Source: a bacterium
GTDB taxonomy: Bacteria > Gemmatimonadota > Gemmatimonadetes > Gemmatimonadales > Gemmatimonadaceae
Length of the DNA stretch: 6,761 bases
Assembly (NCBI GenBank): GCA_021802745.1
Contig: JAJZRK010000175.1
Location: 1 to 6,761, forward strand
Direction: 5' to 3'
Below are positions 1 to 6,448 of this stretch, in pieces (within the stretch, counting starts at the first letter, position 1; every line of letters begins with the position of its first letter). Under the pieces are notes generated by a model, which saw only the letters and a list, made by a program, of their open reading frames with translations, had not been told where the DNA came from and did not search any database. Both the position numbers and the translations under genes were made by a program.

Positions 1-1209
1 CTGGATACCATCCGCGTCCAGAAGCTGAAGAGTCTCTTCACGCTGCTCGGCGTGATGATCGGCGTCATGTTTCTCATCGCCGTCATCTCCATCGTCGAGG
101 GGATGAGCAACTACGTGGAGAACGACTTCGCCGGCAAGATCATCGGCGTGAACACGTACAACCTGCGGCGGCGCCCGGAGTTCACGCCGAACGAGAGCGA
201 GGACCAGTGGCGCGAGTACATGCGCCGGCCACGGCTGGCCATGGCCGAGGCGGAGCTGGTGCGCGGCACCATTCCCCCGGGATCCCACGCCGCCATCGTC
301 AACGAGAACTTCCTGTATGCCGTCGGCGGCCAGGGACGGCCGCGCCAGGTGCAGGCGGTGGCCACCGAGGCCGACTACTTCACGATCAAGAAGTTCGGCA
401 TCACGCTGGGGCGCGCGTTCACGCAGCAGGAGGTGGTGGCGGGGTCGCGCGTGCTCGTCATCGGCACGGAGGTGGCGGAGCACTTCTTCCCCGGCCTCGA
501 TGCGATCGGCCGCGAACTGCGCATCGCCGGCAGCCCGTACGAGGTGATCGGCGTGATCGAGAAGCAGGGGACGGTGTTCGGCTTCTCGATGGACCGGCTC
601 GCCATCGCCCCGTACACGACGCCCCTCTACCGTGCCCTGCGCCCGCGCGGCGACCCGGAGACGCTGCTCGTGCAGGCGCCGTCCCTGGAACTGGTGCAGG
701 AGGGGATCGAGTCGGCCCGTGAGGCGATGCGGAGCGTCCGCCACCTCCCGCCGGGCAAGGCGGACAACTTTGCGCTGGAGACGCAGGACTCGGCCATGGA
801 GTTCTTCCGCGGCCTCAAGTCGAAGATGGTGGTCTTCGGCACGGCGCTGCCGGCGATCGGGCTCATCGTGGGCGCGCTGGTGATCATGAACATCATGCTC
901 GTCGCCGTGGCGGAACGGACGCGCGAGATCGGCATTCGCAAGGCGCTGGGCGCCACGCGCGGCAACATCCTCTCGCAGTTTCTCATCGAGGCGGCCACGC
1001 TGTCGGTGATCGGCGCGGCGATCGGCATCGCGGGAGGGACCGGCCTGGCGAAGGTCGTGCAGGCCACGACGCCGCTCCCGGCAGCGGTCGCGCTGTGGTC
1101 GATCTTCGCCGCGCTGGCGCTTGGCGCTGGGGTCGGCATCGTGGCCGGTGTGTATCCCGCCAGCCGCGCCGCGCGCCTCGACCCCATCGCCGCATTGCGG
1201 CAGGAGTGA
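1..1209 (+). CDS. ABC transporter permease, MacB/FtsX type, sub-type A (A1); 5' end outside window
   Basis: This is an inner-membrane permease subunit of a MacB-type (type VII) ABC transporter. Such proteins couple cytoplasmic ATP hydrolysis to movements of a periplasmic domain; the substrate cannot be read from sequence. The frame is open from base 1, where 'KLKSLFTLLG' matches the start of TM1 in the paralogue A2. By that alignment about 11 codons lie upstream, so the GTG at 52 is internal. Visible codons give TM1 (about 12-34), a periplasmic MacB-PCD-like domain (about 35-270) with 'FFPGLDAIGREL' and 'YEVIGVI', then an FtsX domain with three TMs (about 277-305, 326-350, 365-388). 'ERTREIGIRKALGATRG' is the cytoplasmic coupling segment. 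It ends in 'RLDPIAALRQE' and a TGA stop. There is no Walker A or B motif, so the ATPase must be a separate protein, perhaps encoded just upstream. B1 follows after 66 bases. The family call is firm; the cargo is unknown. Confidence 0.93.
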   Translation: MDTIRVQKLKSLFTLLGVMIGVMFLIAVISIVEGMSNYVENDFAGKIIGVNTYNLRRRPEFTPNESEDQWREYMRRPRLAMAEAELVRGTIPPGSHAAIVNENFLYAVGGQGRPRQVQAVATEADYFTIKKFGITLGRAFTQQEVVAGSRVLVIGTEVAEHFFPGLDAIGRELRIAGSPYEVIGVIEKQGTVFGFSMDRLAIAPYTTPLYRALRPRGDPETLLVQAPSLELVQEGIESAREAMRSVRHLPPGKADNFALETQDSAMEFFRGLKSKMVVFGTALPAIGLIVGALVIMNIMLVAVAERTREIGIRKALGATRGNILSQFLIEAATLSVIGAAIGIAGGTGLAKVVQATTPLPAAVALWSIFAALALGAGVGIVAGVYPASRAARLDPIAALRQE

Positions 1210-1275
1210 GCGGAATGCCTCCGCACTCTGCACCACACCGTGCCTCTGCCCCTGCACCACGAGCGACGGACTAGC
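1210..1275 (+). other. C-rich gap between A1 and B1
   Basis: This 66-base spacer separates the A1 stop from the chosen B1 start. It opens with a weak hairpin (GCGGA at 1210-1214 pairing with TCCGC at 1220-1224). A C-rich, G-poor tract at about 1219-1260 carries the 9-base direct repeat CTGCACCAC at 1228-1236 and 1252-1260. I see no convincing promoter, so A1 and B1 are probably co-transcribed. The C-over-G skew resembles a Rho-utilisation region, which could lower B1 expression relative to A1; that reading is inference only. Confidence 0.3.
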
Positions 1276-2541
1276 ATGCGCTTCTGGGACCAGATCAAGA
1301 TGTCGCTCGAGGGCGTAACCATCGCCTTCGATGCGATCCGCGCCAACAAGGTGCGCGCCGCGTTGACCATTTCTGGCGTGGCGGTCGGCGTCTTCGTCGT
1401 CGTGGCGATGGGTGCCACGATCCACGGCATCCGCCAGAGCTTCCAGCAGGACCTTGAGGAGTTCGGCGCCAACACGTTCCAGGTGCGGCGGCGCGGGGTC
1501 GGCTTCAACTCCTGCGATGGCACCGACGAGAATTGCCCCGACCGCCGCAATCCGCGCATCACGCTCGACGACTGGGCCGCGGTGCGCCGCCTCCCCGAAG
1601 TCGGCAGTGCGATGGCCTGGATGTTCGGCCAGCAGGACATGACGTACAAGAACCGTACCGTGAAGAACGTCGGCTACGACGCGCAGAGCGCCGACTGGAT
1701 CAAGACCGACATCGCCGACGTCTCGCCCGGCCGTTCCTTCTCGGAGTCCGAGCACGATGGGGCGGCCCCGGTGATCGTGGTCAATGACTCGCTGAAGAGC
1801 CAGCTCTTCGGCGACAGCGACCCCATTGGCAAGCAGATCATGGTCGGCTCGCTGCAAATGACGGTGATTGGCGTCTACCACACGAAGGCCGGATTCCTGA
1901 AGGCCATGGACGGGCGCGGCCCCGACCAGCCGCGCGCCGTCGTGCCCATGATGACCGCGTGGCGGCGCATGCCGGTGTGGCGCAACCTGCTCATCATGGT
2001 GCGGCCCCGCCCGGAGGTGACGCGCGAGGAGGCGATGGACGCGGTCACGGCGATGATGCGCGGGCGGCGCGGACTGCACCCGACCCAGCCGAACAATTTC
2101 TACCTCATCGGCATGGAGCGGATGCTCGAGGTGTTCAACCAGCTCTTCGGCGCGATCTTCGTGGTCGGGCTGGCGCTGTCGGCGGTGGGACTGCTGGTCG
2201 GCGGCGTGGGCGTGGTGGCGATCATGATGATCTCGGTGACCGAGCGCACGCGCGAGATCGGGGTGCGCAAGGCGCTGGGCGCGACGCGCGGGACGATCCT
2301 GTGGCAGTTCCTGGTGGAGGCCTCCACCCTGACCAGCCTCGGCGCCGTGATCGGCCTCGTGATCGGCGCCGGCGTGGCCGCCGTGATCCGCGCGAACTTC
2401 CCGTCCATTCCGGCCTCGGTTCCGTTGGCCAGCGTCGTCGCCGCGCTGCTTGTCGCCATCCTCACCGGCGTCGGCTTCGGCATGCTGCCGGCGATGCGTG
2501 CGGCGAAGCTGGATCCGGTGGATGCGCTGCGATATGAGTGA
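1276..2541 (+). CDS. ABC transporter permease, MacB/FtsX type, sub-type B (B1)
   Basis: This 421-residue permease is the likely partner of A1 in a heterodimeric membrane unit. Layout: a cytoplasmic amphipathic start (1-27), TM1 (about 30-52), a periplasmic MacB-PCD-like domain (about 55-285) with 'DPIGKQIMV' and 'MTVIGVY', then FtsX TMs at about 289-319, 343-372 and 383-405. 'ERTREIGVRKALGATRG' is the ATPase-coupling segment, and it ends 'KLDPVDALRYE'. No nucleotide-binding domain is present; true MacB is about 650 residues because it carries one. I chose ATG 1276 because 'MRFWDQIKMSLEG' lines up with the start of paralogue B2; a GTG at 1240 would add an atypical 12-residue tail. The ribosome site is weak (GAGCGACGGA at 1261-1270). 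The protein has two cysteines, C80 and C87, in an acidic loop just after TM1; the other permeases lack this pair. Its substrate is unknown. Confidence 0.93.
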   Translation: MRFWDQIKMSLEGVTIAFDAIRANKVRAALTISGVAVGVFVVVAMGATIHGIRQSFQQDLEEFGANTFQVRRRGVGFNSCDGTDENCPDRRNPRITLDDWAAVRRLPEVGSAMAWMFGQQDMTYKNRTVKNVGYDAQSADWIKTDIADVSPGRSFSESEHDGAAPVIVVNDSLKSQLFGDSDPIGKQIMVGSLQMTVIGVYHTKAGFLKAMDGRGPDQPRAVVPMMTAWRRMPVWRNLLIMVRPRPEVTREEAMDAVTAMMRGRRGLHPTQPNNFYLIGMERMLEVFNQLFGAIFVVGLALSAVGLLVGGVGVVAIMMISVTERTREIGVRKALGATRGTILWQFLVEASTLTSLGAVIGLVIGAGVAAVIRANFPSIPASVPLASVVAALLVAILTGVGFGMLPAMRAAKLDPVDALRYE

Positions 2542-2544
2542 CGA

Positions 2545-2677
2545 CGATTGAGGATTGGGAATCCGGATTGCGACCGAGGATCACGATGACGGATCGCGAC
2601 CGTCGACCTGTCCGTTCGTTGATCGCCATCGTCCATCCCGATCGTTGATCCGACTCCGGATTCCATATCCTCAATCG
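2545..2677. repeat. Imperfect foldback (inverted) repeat between B1 and the MFS gene
   Basis: The arms at 2545-2567 and 2655-2677 pair at 21 of 23 positions (core GATTGAGGAT and GGAATCCGGA). A second inner stem pairs 2578-2587 with 2641-2651, with one bulged base. Inside are direct repeats spaced 26 bases apart: GATTGCGACCG at 2566 and GATCGCGACCG at 2592, and CGTTGATC at 2617 and 2643. No coding frame fits the region. As RNA it could fold after the B1 stop and limit read-through, but there is no T-tract, so it is not a classical terminator. It looks like a small non-autonomous intergenic repeat; whether it recurs in the genome cannot be seen from this window. Confidence 0.7.
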
Positions 2678-2701
2678 CTGTTCGGCACGGGCGCGACCCC
2701 C

Positions 2702-2709
2702 TAGCTTTG
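2702..2709 (+). promoter_or_regulatory. Candidate promoter element TAGCTTTG upstream of the MFS gene
   Basis: TAGCTTTG fits TAnnTTTG, the -7 element known from Bacteroidetes-type promoters. It lies 5 bases before the MFS start codon, which would place transcription start at or next to the ATG and give a leaderless mRNA. This is consistent with the lack of a Shine-Dalgarno sequence before 2715. The expected upstream TTG is only partly matched (TTC at 2681-2683, 18 bases upstream). It lies just after the foldback repeat and before a three-gene operon, a sensible promoter position. Confidence 0.4.
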
Positions 2710-2714
2710 TCCGG

Positions 2715-3905
2715 ATGGAGTCTTCCCCCGCCCCGCGCACGAGCCGGCGCGCGCTGATCTTCATCTTCATCACGATCCTCCTCGACGTGATGGGCGCGGG
2801 GATCATGATGCCGGTGGTGCCGTACATCGTGCGGCCGTACAGCGCCGATGCGCTGACCATCGGCCTCCTCGCGGTGACGTTCTCGGTGGCGCAGTTCTTC
2901 GCCGCGCCGCTGCTCGGGGCGATCTCCGACCGGCACGGGCGGCGGCCGGTGCTCGTGATCAGCATGTTCGGCGCCTCCATTGGCTACGCCTTCTTCGGCA
3001 TCGGCGGGGCGCTGTGGGTCTTCTTCCTCTCGCGGCTCGTCGCCGGCTTCACGGGGGGCAACCTTACCGCCGCGCAGGCCTACATCGCCGACGTGTCGGG
3101 ACCCGAGGACCGGGCCAAGAACTTCGGGCTCGTCGGGGCCGCCTTCGGCCTTGGCTTCATCCTCGGTCCGTCCATCGGCGGCGTGCTGGCGAAGATCAGC
3201 CTGTCGGCCCCGGCCTGGGCTGCCGCGGGCGTGGCGCTCGTCACCGCGTCGTTCGGCTGGTTCGTGCTGCCGGAGTCGCTCGCCCCGGCCCTGCGTCGTC
3301 CGCACCCACTGCACGTCGGCGACTTCAATCCCTTCCGGCTGCTCATGAAGGCGCTGAGCACCAGGCAGCTGCGCGCGCTCTTCCTCGGCATCTTCCTCAC
3401 GCGCTTTGCGCACATGGGGTTGCAGACCAACTTCGCCATCTATACGCTCGACCGGTTCAAGTACACGCCCGCGCAGAACGCGGTGGTCTTCACCGTGCTC
3501 GGCGTCACGTCCACCTTCGTGCAGGGCTTCCTCATCCGACGCATCGCTGGACGCTTCTCCGAGCGCAGCCTGCTGCTGACCGGCCTGCTGATCATGGTTG
3601 CCGGCTTCGTGGCGATCGCCGGCGCGACCGACGGGTGGATGCTGTCGCCGGCCATCGCCGTGTTGGCCCTCGGCACCGGGCTGGTGACGCCAACGCTGCA
3701 GAGCCTCATCTCGCAGGCGGGCTCGGCGGAGGAGCAAGGGATGCTCTTCGGTGCGAACGGCGCCATCACGAGCCTCACGGCCATTCTTGGCCCTGCCTAT
3801 GCCGGCGCGGTGTTCGATCACGTGGCCTACACGGCGCCCTACTGGTCGGGCGCGGTCCTTCTCGTCGCCGCGTGGTGGGCCACGCGGCGCGCCCTGCGTG
3901 CGTAG
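2715..3905 (+). CDS. MFS drug/solute exporter, DHA1 (TetA-like) family
   Basis: This 396-residue, 12-helix inner-membrane protein is a probable proton-coupled exporter. TM1 carries 'LLDVMGAGIMMPVVP' with D24, the DHA1/TetA signature. Motif A, 'GAISDRHGRR' (68-77), lies between TM2 and TM3. R107 in 'LSRLVAGFTGGN' is the TM4 motif-B arginine. Motif C, 'FGLGFILGPSIGG' (144-156), lies in TM5 and is typical of antiporters. A central loop (about 187-218) separates the halves. Length and motifs fit the TetA group. However, compared with TetA(B) from memory, positions matching its essential D84 and D285 are G90 and M294, so tetracycline export should not be assumed. ATG 2715 has no Shine-Dalgarno sequence, which may mean leaderless translation. 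A2 begins 3 bases after the TAG stop, so this gene heads the operon MFS-A2-B2. Confidence 0.92.
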   Translation: MESSPAPRTSRRALIFIFITILLDVMGAGIMMPVVPYIVRPYSADALTIGLLAVTFSVAQFFAAPLLGAISDRHGRRPVLVISMFGASIGYAFFGIGGALWVFFLSRLVAGFTGGNLTAAQAYIADVSGPEDRAKNFGLVGAAFGLGFILGPSIGGVLAKISLSAPAWAAAGVALVTASFGWFVLPESLAPALRRPHPLHVGDFNPFRLLMKALSTRQLRALFLGIFLTRFAHMGLQTNFAIYTLDRFKYTPAQNAVVFTVLGVTSTFVQGFLIRRIAGRFSERSLLLTGLLIMVAGFVAIAGATDGWMLSPAIAVLALGTGLVTPTLQSLISQAGSAEEQGMLFGANGAITSLTAILGPAYAGAVFDHVAYTAPYWSGAVLLVAAWWATRRALRA

Positions 3906-3908
3906 CCG

Positions 3909-5159
3909 ATGATCCGCCCGCTCGACGTCCTCGGCATGGCCGCCGGCCAGATTGCAGCCAACAAGCTGCGCTCGTTCTTCACGCTGCTCGGCATCATGGT
4001 GTCCGTCGCCTTTCTCGTGGCGGTCGTGGCCATCATCCAGGGGATGAACGCGTATGTCCAGGAGAACATCGCCAGCGCCGTGATCGGGGCCAACTCGTTT
4101 GCCGTGCGGCGCACGCCGCTGCAGATCGGGCTCTTCGACGATGAAGCCTGGGAGCGCGTGAAGCGCCGCCCGCGCGTGACGAAGGCCGACGCCGAGGCGG
4201 TGCGCGCGGCGCTGCCCGACGCGCAGGCCGTCGCGCTCACCTCGGGCTGGCCCACGCCCATGAGCGACGTGATCTGGCGCGACCAGGTGGTGGGCGACGC
4301 CCTCGTGTTCGGCATCTCGCCCGAGTACCAGGTGGTGCAGGACTATCGCTTCACGCGGGGGCGCGGCCTCACCGAGGTGGATGTGTTGCAGCGGCGTCCG
4401 GTCTGCGTGCTCGGCGCCGACATCGCCACCAAGCTGTTCGGCGAGCAGGGCGTGGACCCGGTGGGCCAGTCGGTGCGCGTCGGCGGACAGCGGTGCGAGA
4501 TCATCGGCGTGGCGGCGCCCAAGGGGAAGGTGCTCGGGCAGTCGTTCGACGGCTTCGTGCTGCTGCCGGTGTCGTACTTCGAGATGCTGTACGGCCGGCG
4601 GCTCACGAATGCCATCAGCGTGAAGATGCGCAACGCCGCCGACGTCGCCCCGGCGATGGCGCGCGCCGAGGAGGCGATGCGCGAAGTGCGCCGCCTCCGC
4701 CCCGGGCAGGTGAACAACTTCTCGGTGGAGACGGCCGAGGCGCTCGTCGCCTTCTGGAAACAGCTGACCCGCGTGCTCTTCAGCATCATTCCGGCGATGG
4801 TGGCGATCGGCATTGTGGTGGGCGGCATCGTGATCATGAACATCATGCTGATGAGCGTCTCCGAGCGGACGCGCGAGATCGGCATTCGCAAGGCCATCGG
4901 GGCGCGCGCGCGAGACATCGAGTGGCAGTTCCTCGTCGAGGCCATCGTGCTGTCCATGCTCGGGGGCATCATCGGCGTGCTCGCCGGGTGGGCCTTTGCG
5001 CTGCTGGTGGATGCCGTCTCGCCCCTGCCGGCACGCATCACGGCGTGGTCGGTGGCGTTGGCGCTGCTGCTGGGCGCGGGGGTGGGCGTGCTGTTCGGCG
5101 TGTATCCCGCGCGCCGGGCGGCGCGACTGGATCCCGTCACCGCCATGCGGCAGGAGTAG
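3909..5159 (+). CDS. ABC transporter permease, MacB/FtsX type, sub-type A (A2)
   Basis: This complete 416-residue paralogue of A1 is a permease subunit without an ATPase domain. TM1 spans about 23-46 ('FTLLGIMVSVAFLVAVVAII'). The periplasmic MacB-PCD-like domain covers about 47-285, with 'VDPVGQSVRVGGQRCEIIGV' at 182-201. FtsX TMs lie at about 289-316, 340-369 and 378-400. The coupling segment 'ERTREIGIRKAIGARARDI' departs from the 'GATRG' of the other three permeases. It ends 'RLDPVTAMRQE', matching A1. It starts 3 bases after the MFS stop with no clear Shine-Dalgarno sequence, so translation is probably coupled to the MFS gene. B2 starts 3 bases after its own stop. A run of alternating GC at 4902-4912 encodes the divergent residues. 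An A2-B2 heterodimer is the natural inference; the substrate is unknown. Confidence 0.94.
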   Translation: MIRPLDVLGMAAGQIAANKLRSFFTLLGIMVSVAFLVAVVAIIQGMNAYVQENIASAVIGANSFAVRRTPLQIGLFDDEAWERVKRRPRVTKADAEAVRAALPDAQAVALTSGWPTPMSDVIWRDQVVGDALVFGISPEYQVVQDYRFTRGRGLTEVDVLQRRPVCVLGADIATKLFGEQGVDPVGQSVRVGGQRCEIIGVAAPKGKVLGQSFDGFVLLPVSYFEMLYGRRLTNAISVKMRNAADVAPAMARAEEAMREVRRLRPGQVNNFSVETAEALVAFWKQLTRVLFSIIPAMVAIGIVVGGIVIMNIMLMSVSERTREIGIRKAIGARARDIEWQFLVEAIVLSMLGGIIGVLAGWAFALLVDAVSPLPARITAWSVALALLLGAGVGVLFGVYPARRAARLDPVTAMRQE

Positions 5160-5160
5160 G
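5153..5160 (+). promoter_or_regulatory. Ribosome binding site of B2, overlapping the A2 stop
   Basis: GGAGTAGG contains a GGAG core 6 bases before ATG 5163 and spans the A2 stop codon TAG (5157-5159). It is the clearest Shine-Dalgarno-like site of the five genes. It fixes the B2 start and implies coupled translation of A2 and B2. Confidence 0.6.
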
Positions 5161-5162
5161 CG

Positions 5163-6422
5163 ATGCTCCTTTATCGCCTCCTGCGGCACACCACGGTGGA
5201 CGAGAACCTCGCCATCGCGCTGGAGAACCTGCGCGCGAACAAGCTGCGCTCGGCGCTGACGATGCTCGGCGTCGTCATTGGGGTGGCGACGGTGATGACG
5301 ATGGCGAGCATCGTGCGCGGTGTGCGCGAGCAGATCCTGAACACGCTCGAGGTGGCGGGGCCCACGACCTTCTACGTGATGAAGGTCTTCTCGCAGCAGC
5401 CACTGAACCCTGAAGCGCTGCCCCGATGGGTGCGCATCCGCCCCGATCTTTCGGAGGTCGAGGCGGCGGCCATTGAACGCCTCGATGAGATCCAGTACGC
5501 CGCGATCTGGAACCAGGTCATGGGGCGCCTCGACTTCCAGGGCGAGCGCACGCAGGTCACGTCGGTGTACGGCGCCGACGCCGGTTTCACGACCATCATG
5601 GGCGGCGAGCTGACCGAAGGACGGTGGTTCACCCCGGCGGAGGAGCGGTCGGGAGCCGCCGTGGCCGTCCTGCTCGACTCGCACGCGCGCCGCCTCTTCG
5701 CGCGGCTCGATCCGATCGGCAAGACCCTTCTGATCGGCGGCAAGCCCGTGCAGGTCATCGGGCTCTACGAGCCCCCAGCGAACATCTTCACGCCGCCGGG
5801 CGCCGAGACCGGCGCGATCGTCCCGTACCGGTTCGCCGACCGCGCGTACTACATCGACAAGACGAACATGCTGTTCATCTGCGTGAAGCCGCGCGCGGGC
5901 GTGTCGGTGGCGGCGGCGGAGGAGGCGGTGACGGTGCGCCTGCGCGAGCTGCGCAAGCTGCACCCGGCCGACGGCAACACGTTCGACCTGATGACGCAGG
6001 ACCAGATCCTCGACGTCTTCAACAGCATCACCGGCGTGTTCTTCTTCGTGATGATCGTTCTCGCGTCGGTGGCACTGATGGTCGGCGGCATCGGCGTGAT
6101 GGCCATCATGATGGTGTCGGTGACCGACCGCACGCGGGAGATCGGCGTGCGCAAGGCGATGGGGGCCACGCGCGGCGACATCCAGATGCAGTTCCTCATC
6201 GAGGCGGCGACGCTCACGGGGCTGGGCGGCGCGGTCGGCATCGTCCTCGTGCTGGTGGCCGGGACGGCCGTCACGCGGCTGCTGAACATCCAGGCCTCAC
6301 CGCCGTGGGGGCTGACGCTCATCGCGGTGGCCGTGTCGGTGGGCATCGGGCTCGTCTTCGGCGTGCTACCGGCGCGCCGGGCGTCGCGGCTCGACCCGAT
6401 CGAGGCGCTGCGGTACGAGTGA
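5163..6422 (+). CDS. ABC transporter permease, MacB/FtsX type, sub-type B (B2)
   Basis: This 419-residue paralogue of B1 is the last gene of the MFS-A2-B2 operon. It has a cytoplasmic start with 'NLRANKLRSAL' (22-32), TM1 (about 31-52) and a periplasmic MacB-PCD-like domain (about 55-285) with 'LDPIGKTLLIGGKPVQVIGL' (182-201) and 'LRKLHPADGNTFDL'. FtsX TMs lie at about 289-319, 343-372 and 383-403. The coupling segment is 'DRTREIGVRKAMGATRG' and the end is 'RLDPIEALRYE', as in B1. ATG 5163 is supported by the upstream GGAG and by alignment with B1. No ATP-binding motifs are present. With A2 it probably forms a transporter membrane unit powered by an ATPase from elsewhere. Related permeases export lipoproteins, peptides or drugs, or act as periplasmic mechanotransmitters; nothing here chooses between these roles. 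Confidence 0.94.
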   Translation: MLLYRLLRHTTVDENLAIALENLRANKLRSALTMLGVVIGVATVMTMASIVRGVREQILNTLEVAGPTTFYVMKVFSQQPLNPEALPRWVRIRPDLSEVEAAAIERLDEIQYAAIWNQVMGRLDFQGERTQVTSVYGADAGFTTIMGGELTEGRWFTPAEERSGAAVAVLLDSHARRLFARLDPIGKTLLIGGKPVQVIGLYEPPANIFTPPGAETGAIVPYRFADRAYYIDKTNMLFICVKPRAGVSVAAAEEAVTVRLRELRKLHPADGNTFDLMTQDQILDVFNSITGVFFFVMIVLASVALMVGGIGVMAIMMVSVTDRTREIGVRKAMGATRGDIQMQFLIEAATLTGLGGAVGIVLVLVAGTAVTRLLNIQASPPWGLTLIAVAVSVGIGLVFGVLPARRASRLDPIEALRYE

Positions 6423-6448
6423 CTGCTACCACGACGGGCGAAGGGCGC

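Noticed and set aside
1240..1275. Upstream GTG start for B1, adding 12 residues
   Set aside because: The added residues are His/Pro/Arg-rich and come from the C-rich spacer. The paralogue B2 supports a start at 1276.
627..1649. Open frame of 340 codons on the - strand
   Set aside because: It is a shadow of A1 and B1 with no recognisable domain, and it crosses the A1-B1 gap without any sign of coding constraint.
2645..2671. TTGATC and TATCCT as a sigma-70 promoter for the MFS gene
   Set aside because: The spacing is only 15 bases and both boxes lie inside the foldback arm. The TAGCTTTG element is better placed.
2100..5963. Open frame of 1287 codons on the - strand
   Set aside because: It runs antisense through B1, the MFS gene, A2 and B2. 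Its predicted protein is a biased mixture of His, Arg, Asp, Glu and Ala with no domain, which is typical of antisense frames in GC-rich coding DNA. The + strand genes have clear family motifs.
1..6422. Naming the permeases MacB, LolC/E or FtsX, or treating them as ADOP-type duplicated permeases
   Set aside because: MacB carries a fused ATPase domain, ADOP proteins hold two permease modules in about 800 residues, and no residue seen here identifies lipoprotein or cell-division roles. Only the broad family call is supported.
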